In this document: piece after piece, positions 51,328 through 60,654 of the stretch
How positions within the stretch are numbered: the first letter of the stretch is position 1
Layout of the letters: each line of letters opens with the position of its first letter
From: Ostrinia nubilalis
Lineage: Eukaryota > Arthropoda > Insecta > Lepidoptera > Crambidae
DNA length: 64,000 nt
NCBI RefSeq assembly: GCF_963855985.1
Contig: NC_087104.1
Coordinates: 15,178,501-15,242,500, forward strand
Direction: 5' to 3'
The notes under the pieces: model-generated
The model's database searches: none
The model's input: only the letters and a program-made list of their open reading frames with translations
What the model was told of the DNA's origin: nothing
Program-made: the position numbers and the translations under genes

Positions 51328-52642
51328 GTCTTTAATATTACTCGTAATAGTCATTTATTTTTATTTTTTATTTTCTTATCTGTTAATTATTTATTTTGAA
51401 CATGGTAAACCTCAACGTCTGTTTCTCTCGTAGCCTCCGTAGCTTGATTGCTATTCTAAATAAACACAGTTATTTCTATCTACATTAAGCCTAATTTAGT
51501 AAAAGCGTTGGTTCTTGTGCGCGACTATAATTATTCCAAAAGTTGAAGCCCGGGAGCGCCGCGGCAGAGCCTGCAAGTACCGACCGGAATTCAACAAGAT
51601 TACGATTTTTCGTTCCCGGAAAAACCGGGATTAGAAATTTATTGCGGCACTGCAGCCCGGAACATGGATAAAAAAATGGTTCACGGGCGTTTTCGGGATG
51701 CGATTATTTAAATTACCTTACACCCAACGAAATGTTTGAGATAAAATATTTTGGCGTTAGGGTGTTTTATGAGCAGCCCTCGATCGCTTATTATGCGTAA
51801 AGGTGTGAGAAAATTCTAATTCTATCGATTCGGCGTTTATGAAACGAATAATAAATAGGTAGGTAGGTAGGTTATAAATTAATTTAGTGCATTGGTAGAT
51901 GAGAGTGACAACTACCCTCCGCGCTAGTAATACAACTGTGTTGCGGCAAATGTTAAAAGGTCATCGTTAAATAAAAATATTATGTAGGTATTAATTATTA
52001 ATCACATTGTAACACCTTTATTACTATTGTGGAAGCAATAAACGTATTGAGTATTGAGTATTATGATACATGAATCGTGTAAAACAAATTAGCTAAGTGA
52101 AACAATGAATATGGGTAGACTTAATATTACGAGGTTTCGATCTTCCCTTTCCCCAAATTTCTTATAAATTATAATTATAATCATGGTTACCTAAGTGGTT
52201 TACACATAATTATTACAATATAATTTTAACAGTTCTTGTGCCTTTAGATAGTAAAAAATGATTTTTACAGTGACATAATTTTATTAACTTTCTGTTTCTA
52301 CGTGTGTACAAAAATTTCTTTATGTAATTTTTATTTACCTACCTCAAGACCGAAAACGTATATTATCATTGAGAGACACGGTTTGCGACCGCAATATTAT
52401 TTATGAAGAAATAGTTCTTATTCTCCGGTACTATTCCTAACAGGGGCGTTGGTTGAGGTTGAATAAATAATAATTATAAAATGTGCAGTTTTTATCTCAT
52501 CCGAAAAGGGAACTCTGAGGCCTCACGATCTGATGCATTATTATAATAAATTATCAGTTTTATAAAATTATGCAATATAAAAATATTATATTACATACAC
52601 GACCCATTAATTCAAGAAGGAAACTAAATTATTGTAATTTAA
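51328..52642. other. Gene-free stretch with small repeats
   Basis: A (TAGG)4 run lies at 51,857-51,872. Near 52,030-52,062 AATAAACG followed by TATTGAGTATTGAGTATT resembles a LINE 3' terminus with a TATTGAG repeat tail. A GC-rich patch lies at 51,548-51,600. No gene. Confidence 0.45.
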
Positions 52643-52856
52643 TCTATACTAATATTATAAATGCGTAAGTAACTCTGTCTGTCTGTCTTACTTTCACGCC
52701 TAAACCACTGAACCGATTTTGATGAAATGGCATAGAGATAGTTTGAGTCCCGGGAAAGGACATAGAATAGTTTTTATCCCGGTTTGGACGCGCGCGATAA
52801 AGTTTTTCTGTGACAGACCAAATTCCACGCGGGCAAAGCCGCGGGCGGAAAGCTAG
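52643..52856 (+). mobile_element. Best-preserved short Helitron
   Basis: A 214-bp element beginning TCTATACTAATATTATAAAT and ending GGCGGAAAGCTAG, inserted between A and T. A TCTG tandem repeat follows the 5' part (CTCTGTCTGTCTGTCTT), then the core AACCACTGAACCGATTTTGA. The 3' end has a GC hairpin (CGCGGGC..GCCGCG) shortly before CTAG. These are the formal marks of Helitrons. The TCTG repeat and core are typical of the lepidopteran non-autonomous family. Non-coding. Confidence 0.72.
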
Positions 52857-55236
52857 TGTTCATATTATGTGTTACTTTACATAGCATTTTAAAAAAATCA
52901 ATAGGTAGGTAAGTTTGTTGTTACCCGACTGCGCCAAAAGGAGGGTTAATTATTATTAACATAAATGTTAAAATCCGTTATTCATTTCAAGACATCAAAC
53001 TAAAGTAGATGCAATAACGTATTGCTCGTACGTGTAGAAAGGAAAAATATCTGAATCGGATTTTCCGAAATGATTAATTGTTTTACAGTTTAAAATTGCC
53101 TGTACTCGTAGTAACTATTAATTAATAATTACCGTTGATTACGGTCATTACGTTATTTCAATCAATCAATAGCAGATACATTACAGATAATTGACATGAC
53201 CTTTGTACCACTAGCTTCGTTAAAATACGATCCTTTCATAGTATACAATCGGGATTGTAGAAGTAAAAATGGTATAATAATGGTAGAATACCTACATAAA
53301 ATGATAATAAAACATGCAAACATACCTGGCATCACGAACGAATGTCTGGCTTATCCTCGATCTACGAGTATTTCAGCTTCACAACACTGCACTACACTCT
53401 TTCCGCTCCACAAATACTACTTATTACTATTTAACACTGCACTTGAAATTATTATAAGAACATAATTAAAGGATGAAAGTTATTGACACGACGTGGCGCG
53501 AGCGCATTGTAAACGCGCGGGAAAAGACTGAACGTACGGCACGGACGCGCCGCGTCGCCCCGGCTGGCGCGACAAAAATCTCAGTCTACCCGCACTACAT
53601 AAATAATCAACAAATGTACAGTCGGTAAAAAATTGTTCGGATGTAATCGTAATTAATATTTGTTAAAGCAGAATTTCAATTTGATGTTAAAATTCAAAAG
53701 GGAATTACCAGCATTAAGCTCTCTACGGGGAATATCACTTGGTGGAAATCATGACGAAGGTTACATCACTCGGAACCTCAACCACAGAAGAACTGGGTAT
53801 CTTACCTCCACTTTTATTATAACTTTTCATTATTAAATTCATCATTGAGTAGAAGATAATCATGCTCAACCTGTAATTTTGTCATAAGTTTGCCGGTCCT
53901 TGGAATGAACGTCCCTCCCCCAACCGCGATTAATATGTCTTATTTTACCCAAATACAAAATTTTTGTAAATAATAATAAATAAAAAATATTTCAAATATA
54001 GTTTGTTATAGTTATAACGCTTCACTTAGAGTGACGTCATATCGCCAGCGGCAAACTTAGCGCGAACGGATAGTACCGAGCCTCGATGTAACGATAAAAT
54101 TCACTAGCATCAGTACTCTAGGCTAAGCCTATAAACTTTCCGTGATTTGACACATGAAAAATGTCTACGCACGTTAGAGGGGCTCTTCAGATCATTCAAA
54201 ATTATGACATCTTTTAGAGAAATCCACAAAACAGCGAGCGGCCCGGCCTCAGTGATGTATTACAGTTTCCATCCTTATTCCATCGGGGTAAGGTCAAAAA
54301 GTGTTTTCGTACTGCGCACCTGACTGTACTGGCACGGGCTCGTAAAAAACACATCAATCTCGGCGCGAGCGGTGATCAATCACCGGCCCCGCGCCCCCCG
54401 CCCCGCGCCCCTCATCCGCCCGCGCCGCCGCGCACCAACCCTTCCATCTTGACGCGCTAACAAACACCTCTGATAGTGCCGAGATCTTTTCGAGTTAGAA
54501 ATTACAACTAGTCTTATTATTGTTCAAATAATTACTTGACTTGAGTAAGTAGGTACCTACCTACACTCTGTGAAAATCAAAACCATTATAAGCATGTTGC
54601 GTTGCGGCGGCCCTACTCTAATTGTAATTTCCACATAACTTTTGTCAGTCAATTAATTTAGATAACCACTGTATAAATTCACTTCTCTTTTGGATTCCGA
54701 TCGAACTACATCAAAATTGTAACGTCTCAAGAATACAACAAAATACGCAGTTTCCGAGCAATCCGAGTTTAATTATTATAAAATTCCATCGCGTCTGCAA
54801 GGCTCGAACAAAGTAATTTGTTTCTGTAAATTGGAAAATAGATGTTCAAGATGGTTAGTAACTAGGTACCTACTAGGTAATCTGTGGTTCAAGGCTGAAA
54901 ATAATTATGACAGGCAAAAATTCGTTCTGCTTACAGTGGTTCGGGCTACAGTCATTCTATAATGTTACAATTAAAATCGTTTTCAGTCAGAATAACGTTC
55001 TTTTGAGATTGTATTGCGCAAGTAGGTACACTATGTGGAAAAATGACTGAGACGAAGAGCTAGATATTACACTAATATGTACGTGTTGGCCAATTTTCCG
55101 CATTGTACTTTCGCTAATAGGGTAATTCGGGGTCCCGATTATCGGTATTTTAATAATCGGGTGCGTAATGCGGCAACAGATTGTAACAAGGAGATTTCTT
55201 TGCTAGTTTTATGATGAAATAATGTTGTGGTTGCAG
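52857..55236. other. Upstream region of the dpr coding exons
   Basis: No gene. CpG-rich patches lie at 53,490-53,580 and 54,360-54,440. The second has C-runs CCCC-N3-CCCCCC-N1-CCCC-N3-CCCC (54,387-54,411), a G-quadruplex motif on the minus strand. A 9-bp inverted repeat CCCGATTAT/ATAATCGGG lies at 55,134-55,161. Possible splice acceptor TTGCAG ends at 55,236, so transcription probably begins further upstream. Confidence 0.45.
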
Positions 55237-55278
55237 GAGCGTAGTTCGGCGCGGGCGCCGCCGGCGGCAGTAGGCGGC

Positions 55279-55435
55279 ATGAGGCGCGCGGCGCCCGCGC
55301 TCACCGTGGCGCTGCTCGCCGCGCTCGCCGCCGCGCCCCGCGCCGACCATCGCGCCGAGCCCCGCGCCGACCATCGCGCCGGCCGCGCGCCACGCTCCGT
55401 CATCGAGGTGGAGGGCCCGGTGCCCACTGACACAG
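55279..55435 (+). CDS. dpr: dpr coding exon 1 (signal peptide)
   Basis: The ATG at 55,279 opens M-R-R-A-A-P-A-L-T-V-A-L-L-A-A-L, a typical signal peptide, and ends in phase 1 at CACAG|GTGTTA. An in-frame ATG at 55,222 lies before the likely acceptor (TTGCAG, ending 55,236), so it is probably intronic and I prefer the inner start. A 21-base duplication encodes RADHRAEPRADHRAG. Confidence 0.72.
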
Positions 55436-58381
55436 GTGTTATAGGCGAGTCAAACTATCCTAATGTAATTTACTAAATGGCAATGTGAAATGAGCATGTG
55501 ACTCCGGCTGAGTTGAATACTTTGATTCATCCCTTGGATGTAGTGAAAGACGAAAATCAAACCGCCACAAGCCGTCTGGCCAGTGCGTGAAGAGCCTGGT
55601 AACTTAGGGCCAGTCCATGATGGGTTCCTTCTTATAAATTAGAGAGGATTTTAATCCTACATTAGTCTAAATATCAAGCTGAAAATGATGATTAAATAAA
55701 CCATATTCGGACTTCAGCGCCTTCAAGAATTTATCTGCAATATCACATCACACTGGTTTATTGCTCGACCAGCTGCGTAGGAGCAGTTTAATATAATTTA
55801 TGTAGGTATAAGATATCGTAATTAATTGTGCTCGCGTATTTAATTAACTATTTTTCTAAACCTCTTTCGATATTTTTCTCTTCTCGTGTGCTACGTAGTA
55901 GTTTAAGTAGTAACTGTGATTCGAACTTTATCGTGAGTAGCTAGGTAGTTTACCTATGGAACCATGCTTTAATAGATATTTAAATAGATTTATTTTGATT
56001 TGATAAATTAAGCGTGTATAATATTAATAATAATTAAATATTACTACAAACATTACAATGATTCTATTCGGAAGGTCATTATCAGGTAGATAACCACGGC
56101 ACGACCACGGACTAAGTATGACTTCGTTATACCATTAATGCGTTGCATGTAATAGCCTACCTTACACTTTTTAGGCACTCGTATAGTGATGACGATGATG
56201 TGCAAGTTGTAAAAGTAATGTGTTGGGACGCAGACGTGCACCCGCTGGACCTGGCGGAGCTGCCGGAGATGGCGGAGGTGCCGGCGTGGCGCGAGCTGTG
56301 GTACGGCTCGCTGGACGCGCTGCGCCTGCTGCGCGAGCCCAGCATCAACAACACGCAGGAGGACGTGCTGGCGCAGCTCGGCGCCGTGGCCTTCCTGCAC
56401 TGCCCCGTGCGCAACCTCGGCGAGCGGGGGGTACGTGTCCATTCTACTTCATTGAAACATTGTGGTTGAACGCGCAAGAATTGGGATTTTTAACTATGTT
56501 TTTGAATAAATTTAAGTAACGTGGGGAATTAAAAGAATATTTTTAACGTGGGGAATTAAAAGAATGTTTTTATGCCACTAATGATTTCAATTCATGACCA
56601 GGAATGTTTCTTCAGATTTCGACTCCTTCAGGAATTTTAACCGCAATATCTCACCACGCTTGTCTCTTGCTCGACTTGTAACGTAGGAGTAACACCTATT
56701 TTAATTTCATACACAAAAAATCCCGGAGGGCGCGTATAAATAAAAAGCCTTCATGCATGATTTTATTGATTTACATGTCACATAGGTACTTAGTTTGCCA
56801 TGCAAATCTATTTTGTGTCAAATCTATTGTTATTTAGTTTGTTATCTATAGCTGTGCCTCGCAAATAAACAAATGTATAAATAAACTACCTACTATCGGA
56901 ATTTCACAGATTTTCCTTATGTTTCCGTTTCCAGGTGTCGTGGGTGCGGAGGCGGGACTGGCACATCATCAGCTCGGGCGTGCTCATGTACACCAACGAC
57001 GAGCGCTTCCAGGTGCTGCACAGCGAGGGCTCCGACGACTGGATCCTGCAGATCAAGTACGTGCAGAAGCGCGACAACGGCACCTATGAATGTCAGGTAA
57101 CTGCTTAATGATTACGATATTATATTACTGTTTTACATTGAAATCATTTTGAATATGGCCAAAAGAATAATACGTCATGAGTAGAGTGAATTGGGCTAAC
57201 AATGTCTGACGTAGCGTGTTGTTGTGTTTTCAGGTGTCCACGGCGTCGGGCACGCTGTCGCGCCTCGTGCACTTGCACATCGCCGTGCCCGAGGCCTTCA
57301 TCCTGGGCGCCGACGAGCACCACGTGGACGCCGGCTCCACCATCAACCTCGTCTGCATCATCGAAAAGGTGATCATCAGTTCAGCGTATTGATCGAATCA
57401 AAAATGAGGAAATCCGTAAACGATTTAGTTCGTTTACGGATTTCCTCATTTCTGAATCGCTGACATAGCCCGACGGATTAGCAAGCTGAAGTGGCAATGG
57501 GCAGGGCACATAGTACGCAGAACTGACGGCCGATGGGGCAGCAAGGTTCTGGAATGGAGGCCGCGTACCGGAAGGCGCAGCGTGTGACGTCCACAAGGTG
57601 GACCGACGACATCGTAAAGGTAGCAGGGAAACGCTGGACGCAGGTCGCTACCAATCGATCAACGTGGAAAGCATTAGGGGAGGCCTATGTTCAGCAGTGG
57701 ACGTCCTATGGCTGACATGATGATGATGATGATGATGATCGTAGCATGAGTGTTGTCAGCTACCTATAATGGGTTGTTTACTATGATTCTTAACAGTTAA
57801 TTTGGCGTGTGGCCCATCATGATTCGCAAAGCACTACATGACATATGGGACATTGGCCTACAGACTGTGCGCTAATGGTGCCCTAGTGCTACCACTGACG
57901 AAGGCGATGTTCCCCGCAGAGCCCGGTGCCGCCGCAGTACGTGTTCTGGTACCACAACTCGCGCATGATCAACTACGACGCGGCGCGCGGCGTGACCGTG
58001 GTGACGGAGCCGGGGCCCAAGACGCAGTCCACGCTGGCCATCCGCGCCGCCGCGCCGCGCCACTCCGGGAACTACACCTGCTGCGCCGCCAACACCGAGC
58101 CCGCGCACATCTACGTCTACGTCTCCGAGGGCAGTCAGTATCGCGCTTCTTCTTACCGCCACTTCCCGCTCTGAACTCTGAATCTGATTTAAAAGACAGT
58201 AACAACATCTAATAGATGATGTGTGCCAACAGGTGACAAAATGGCAGCCACGCTGAGCCGCAACACGAGCGGGGAGCGGGCGCTGGCCACCGCGCTGCCG
58301 CTCGCCGCCGCGCTCGTGCTCGCTGCTGCCGCGCGAATGCACGCTCGCGGTGCCTCCGCGCTCCCGCCGCTAGGGCTCTGA
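55279..58381 (+). CDS. dpr: Dpr-family two-Ig-domain neuronal surface protein (six coding exons)
   Basis: Joining 55,279-55,435, 56,234-56,430, 56,935-57,096, 57,234-57,368, 57,920-58,130 and 58,233-58,381 gives one frame of 336 residues (337 if the alternative donor of exon 5 is used). Order: signal peptide (about 1-20), a short RADHRA-repeat linker, Ig1 (Cys109 to Cys171, Trp121), Ig2 (Cys213 to Cys271, Trp227), then a polar stalk and a hydrophobic C-terminal segment (about 304-322) that could be a GPI signal or membrane anchor. VSWVRRRDWHIISSG and ERFQVLH are the Dpr Ig1 signature. The VPEAFILG and CIIEKSPVPPQYVFW segments are, from memory, nearest to Drosophila Dpr1-5 group members, but the exact paralogue is not fixed. 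Dpr proteins act at neuronal surfaces and bind DIP-family Ig proteins in synaptic partner choice. Exons are very GC-rich against AT-rich introns. The gene probably has an upstream non-coding exon. Confidence 0.88.
55713..55812 (+). repeat. Intronic repeat copy A (intron 1)
   Basis: CGCCTTCAAGAATTTATCTG, then CAATATCACATCACACTGGT and TTATTGCTCGACC, closely match 56,615-56,712 in intron 2. Same orientation, clearly diverged. Either a dispersed repeat family or a local duplication. Confidence 0.55.
56234..56430 (+). CDS. dpr: dpr coding exon 2 (start of Ig1)
   Basis: The acceptor GGGACGCAG has a weak pyrimidine tract. It is the only nearby one that accepts phase 1 from exon 1 and stays open. 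The exon encodes the pre-Ig linker, an N-N-T glycosylation site and the first Ig1 Cys (FLHCPV). It ends in phase 0 at GGG|GTACGT. Confidence 0.78.
56518..56571 (+). repeat. 27-bp tandem duplication in intron 2
   Basis: AACGTGGGGAATTAAAAGAA then TATTTTT is directly followed by a second copy that differs by one base (G for A in the tail). Two units only. Confidence 0.85.
56615..56712 (+). repeat. Intronic repeat copy B (intron 2)
   Basis: Partner of 55,713-55,812. Shared blocks: CCTTCAxGAATTT, GCAATATC-CA-CAC, TTGCTCGAC, CGTAGGAGxA. Confidence 0.55.
56935..57096 (+). CDS. dpr: dpr coding exon 3 (core of Ig1)
   Basis: Acceptor TTTCCAG and donor CAG|GTAACT, 54 codons, phase 0 on both sides. It encodes the conserved VSW, the DERF segment, and DNGTYEC with the second Ig1 Cys and an N-G-T glycosylation site. 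Confidence 0.92.
57234..57368 (+). CDS. dpr: dpr coding exon 4 (end of Ig1, start of Ig2)
   Basis: Acceptor GTTTTCAG and donor AAG|GTGATC, 45 codons, phase 0. It encodes the last Ig1 strand, the VPEAFILG hinge and the first Ig2 Cys (INLVCIIEK). Confidence 0.92.
57402..57451. repeat. Perfect 22-bp hairpin in intron 4
   Basis: AAATGAGGAAATCCGTAAAC-GA (57,402-57,423), loop TTTAGT, then the exact reverse complement (57,430-57,451). Outer TCAGCG (57,381) and CGCTGA (57,458) could extend the pairing across an internal loop. It lies directly before the RTE fragment. Confidence 0.9.
57467..57742 (+). mobile_element. RTE-clade LINE 3' fragment in dpr intron 4
   Basis: Reads RISKLKWQWAGHIVRRTDGR in one frame, then after a frameshift near 57,583 TRWTDDIVKVAGKRW, STWKALGEAYVQQWTSYG and stop, followed by an ATG-repeat tail (57,716-57,742). 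The C-terminal region is homologous to the copy at 23,103, but from a different subfamily (ending QQWTSYG and not QGQTGDECN). Plus orientation, same as dpr. Confidence 0.82.
57920..58130 (+). CDS. dpr: dpr coding exon 5 (Ig2)
   Basis: The acceptor is TTCCCCGCAG. The exon encodes SPVPPQYVFWYHN through NYTCCAANTEP, with the Ig2 Trp and Cys, and ends VSEG. The 3' end is ambiguous: a GC donor (GAGG|GCAGTC, end 58,130) gives VSEG-DKMAA, the spacing I remember in Drosophila relatives. A GT donor (GGCA|GTCAGT, end 58,133) adds one Ser. Both keep the frame. Confidence 0.85.
58233..58381 (+). CDS. dpr: dpr coding exon 6 (C-terminus)
   Basis: The acceptor is CCAACAG. The exon encodes DKMAATLSRNTSGE, then a hydrophobic A/L-rich stretch and a short GASALPPLGL tail to TGA. 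The hydrophobic end suggests a membrane anchor: GPI attachment or a single pass. Confidence 0.85.
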
Positions 58382-59160
58382 GCGTGGACACAGCTGCGAC
58401 GAAAACGGACGCTTAGTGGCGATGCTAGTGATTGTTTACTGAACACACACCATGATCGTGCTCAAGAATAAGCGGTTGTTTGAAATAGTTATTTGATCAG
58501 TTTATTATTTATTTACCAGAAATTTCAATTACATTTTCAAGTAAATAACGCAACACATCGAATTTACTGAAAAGACATTTTTATTTACCTTGATGATAAC
58601 AAAATAACGCATTATTGCTACCTCTAAATTGTTTAAAGTTTATTTTCTCGTTACTGTTATAAAATTACACAAAATTTAAATCTTCAGTCCATTGCCTGTA
58701 ATTTGCATGGATGTAAATTGTCTGTACATACGTATTCTTACTGTAACGAAACGGGGTCTGGTGGAGAGACGTTATAACGTTTGTGTAAATATTCGTGAGT
58801 TAATTATCGACAAATCTATTGAAACATTTATAAATAATTATAAAGGTTTTACATTAAGGAATCACAAACCATTGTCATCGATCGTATGTTGTGTAAATAA
58901 TAACTTCTTTATGTCGAGGTTGCGCGCCCGCCGCCTGTGTCCCAGCTCAGCTTACGCCTCGCGAACTGTACTTAACTACAGCTGACTACAAGCTGCCTCT
59001 TATTTTAATTAATATTGATCAGTGGTATAATTTGATTTTTGTATTCGTACCCTAAAGCAATAATAAAATAAAACGTAAGAATCTGAGACGTGGCACGGTC
59101 GACGAGCGCGCTTGTGTTTCTTGTTAATGACTCCTGTCCCTCATGACTTCCACAAATAAA
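58382..59160 (+). other. Likely dpr 3' untranslated region
   Basis: AT-rich sequence after the TGA at 58,379-58,381. Candidate poly(A) signals AATAAA occur at 59,062-59,067 and 59,155-59,160. A frame of 97 codons at 58,692-58,985 lies inside it and has no recognisable domain. Confidence 0.5.
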
Positions 59161-59748
59161 ATACAAAACAATTCGAATTAATTAGCGTGTTTTATTCGTG
59201 CGCAACGAGTATAAAATGCAACCTACTCCTAAAGTGCTTGTCAAATGTGCCTATTAGTAGGTACTATTATAAATATCACCAAAAACGTTGTTTATTATCC
59301 AGTAGGTATCTGTTTATTTTCAATCAAGACAAATACAAAACAAAAAGTAACTAAACAAAATAAAAGATTTATCTTATATCGATACTTACTGGCACTTACC
59401 CCATCACTACGAATAACTTCGCCTTTTCACGGTGTTTCAAACAAAACCAGTTTAACCACGATGATCGGTACACAGCGCGAGAGACCAACAAAATATGATA
59501 TTTCTTTTAAAAAACTACCCGGCTTAAAAATTAATCAGTTGGTTTAAAAAATTATAATCTATATTATGAAGTTTATATCATGCCAAATGTGGGCATTTGT
59601 ATTTTTCCTTTTTTCTTACCTACCCGCTTCTGTCTAAATAATTTTACCCCGCTATTATTCGCTGCGTCTACTTAATAGTAATAGTCTACGAACTGACGTG
59701 GCTCACTCCGGACGCCGCGCGTCGCGCTGCTCCGATAGTCACGGCCTC
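59161..59748. other. Gene-free stretch after dpr
   Basis: AT-rich, ending in a CpG-rich patch (59,700-59,745). No gene. Confidence 0.4.
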
Positions 59749-59761
59749 TTCTGGAATCTTC
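59749..59761. promoter_or_regulatory. Three-unit heat-shock element
   Basis: TTCTGGAATCTTC is a perfect TTCnnGAAnnTTC, the binding site of heat-shock factor. A CpG-rich patch lies before it. About 120 bp later is ATG TCC TTC ATC ATA TTA (59,877 on), opening a hydrophobic M-S-F-I-I-L-L-L-F-H-L-R, and a strong donor-like GTGAGT lies near 59,980. A stress-responsive promoter with a short first exon is possible, but no coding continuation is visible before the satellite. Confidence 0.35.
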
Positions 59762-60556
59762 TCTCGTAGAATTCCACGCTACTGTAGGTACTGTATTAGG
59801 CCTGAACTGTTCAGCCAACGCTGAGAACTGAAATATTTGTGGAGTGTATTTTGTGAAGTGCGCTTTATAATAAAAATGTCCTTCATCATATTATTATTAT
59901 TCCATCTTCGAGGTCAGTCAAGATTTGGGAACTGCGGTTCAAGCCCCTGAAACTGCTGTTGCCGGTGGATTGCAAAACGGGTGAGTGCGCTGTTTTTGTT
60001 TGTAGTTGTAGAATGCAGCAATCTTCCCTTTCTTTATATCTTTTATGAATCATAAAATTACCACGGCCTATAGTGAATATTACCAGCGTATTTAAATAAT
60101 TTTCTCAAATAATCATTATAAATAATAAATAACTTAAATGTTATTCTGATGTAAAAACAATAATATTGAAAAGTTGCATCAAAATCAGTTCAGTCGTTTT
60201 CACGTGATAGAAAAAAAAACATGTTAGCATTTATTTAGACATTCGTATTGATAATATTGTTAGGATCTGTTATTATTTTAATAATGTTACTGTATGTATT
60301 TGTTTAAATAAATATTTTTTAGAATTTTATAGAAAAGTAAAATAATAACAAACAATTCTTTAAAAAATACTTAAAAATTTAAACTTTAAACCAACTTGTT
60401 TTATTTACAATAAAATATACATTTTGTTAGTTTGGAATATCGAATTTAACCATATTGAGACACAATTTCAATAAATAAACTCAAACAATATAACATGCTT
60501 TGAAGGATATTATACCGGACCAGTGACAAACGAGAACCGCCTGCGCGCGCACCTGC
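59762..60556. other. Possible 5' exon region, then AT-rich spacer
   Basis: 59,877-59,980 has a donor-like end (AACGG|GTGAGT) and can be read in more than one frame. I cannot assign a protein. The rest up to the GC-rich patch at about 60,535 is AT-rich without structure. Confidence 0.3.
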
Positions 60557-60582
60557 GGGTGCGGGTGCGGGGCGGGGCGGGG
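60557..60582 (+). other. G-quadruplex motif next to the satellite
   Basis: Five G-runs: GGG-N3-GGG-N3-GGGG-N1-GGGG-N1-GGGG. They satisfy the usual G-quadruplex pattern on the plus strand and also contain GC-box words (GGGGCGGGG). Confidence 0.75.
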
Positions 60583-60654
60583 CGCGGACTGGCTAGCTAG
60601 AAATCACCCTGTCGCCCAAACGCTCGCGCGTGCTCCGCACGCACTCGCGCTTGG

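Noticed and set aside
55222..55278. Upstream in-frame ATG for dpr
   Set aside because: It precedes the likely splice acceptor TTGCAG (ending 55,236), and the peptide after it is less like a signal sequence than that from 55,279.
58692..58985. 97-codon frame after dpr
   Set aside because: Lies within the likely 3' untranslated region and shows no domain or conserved motif.
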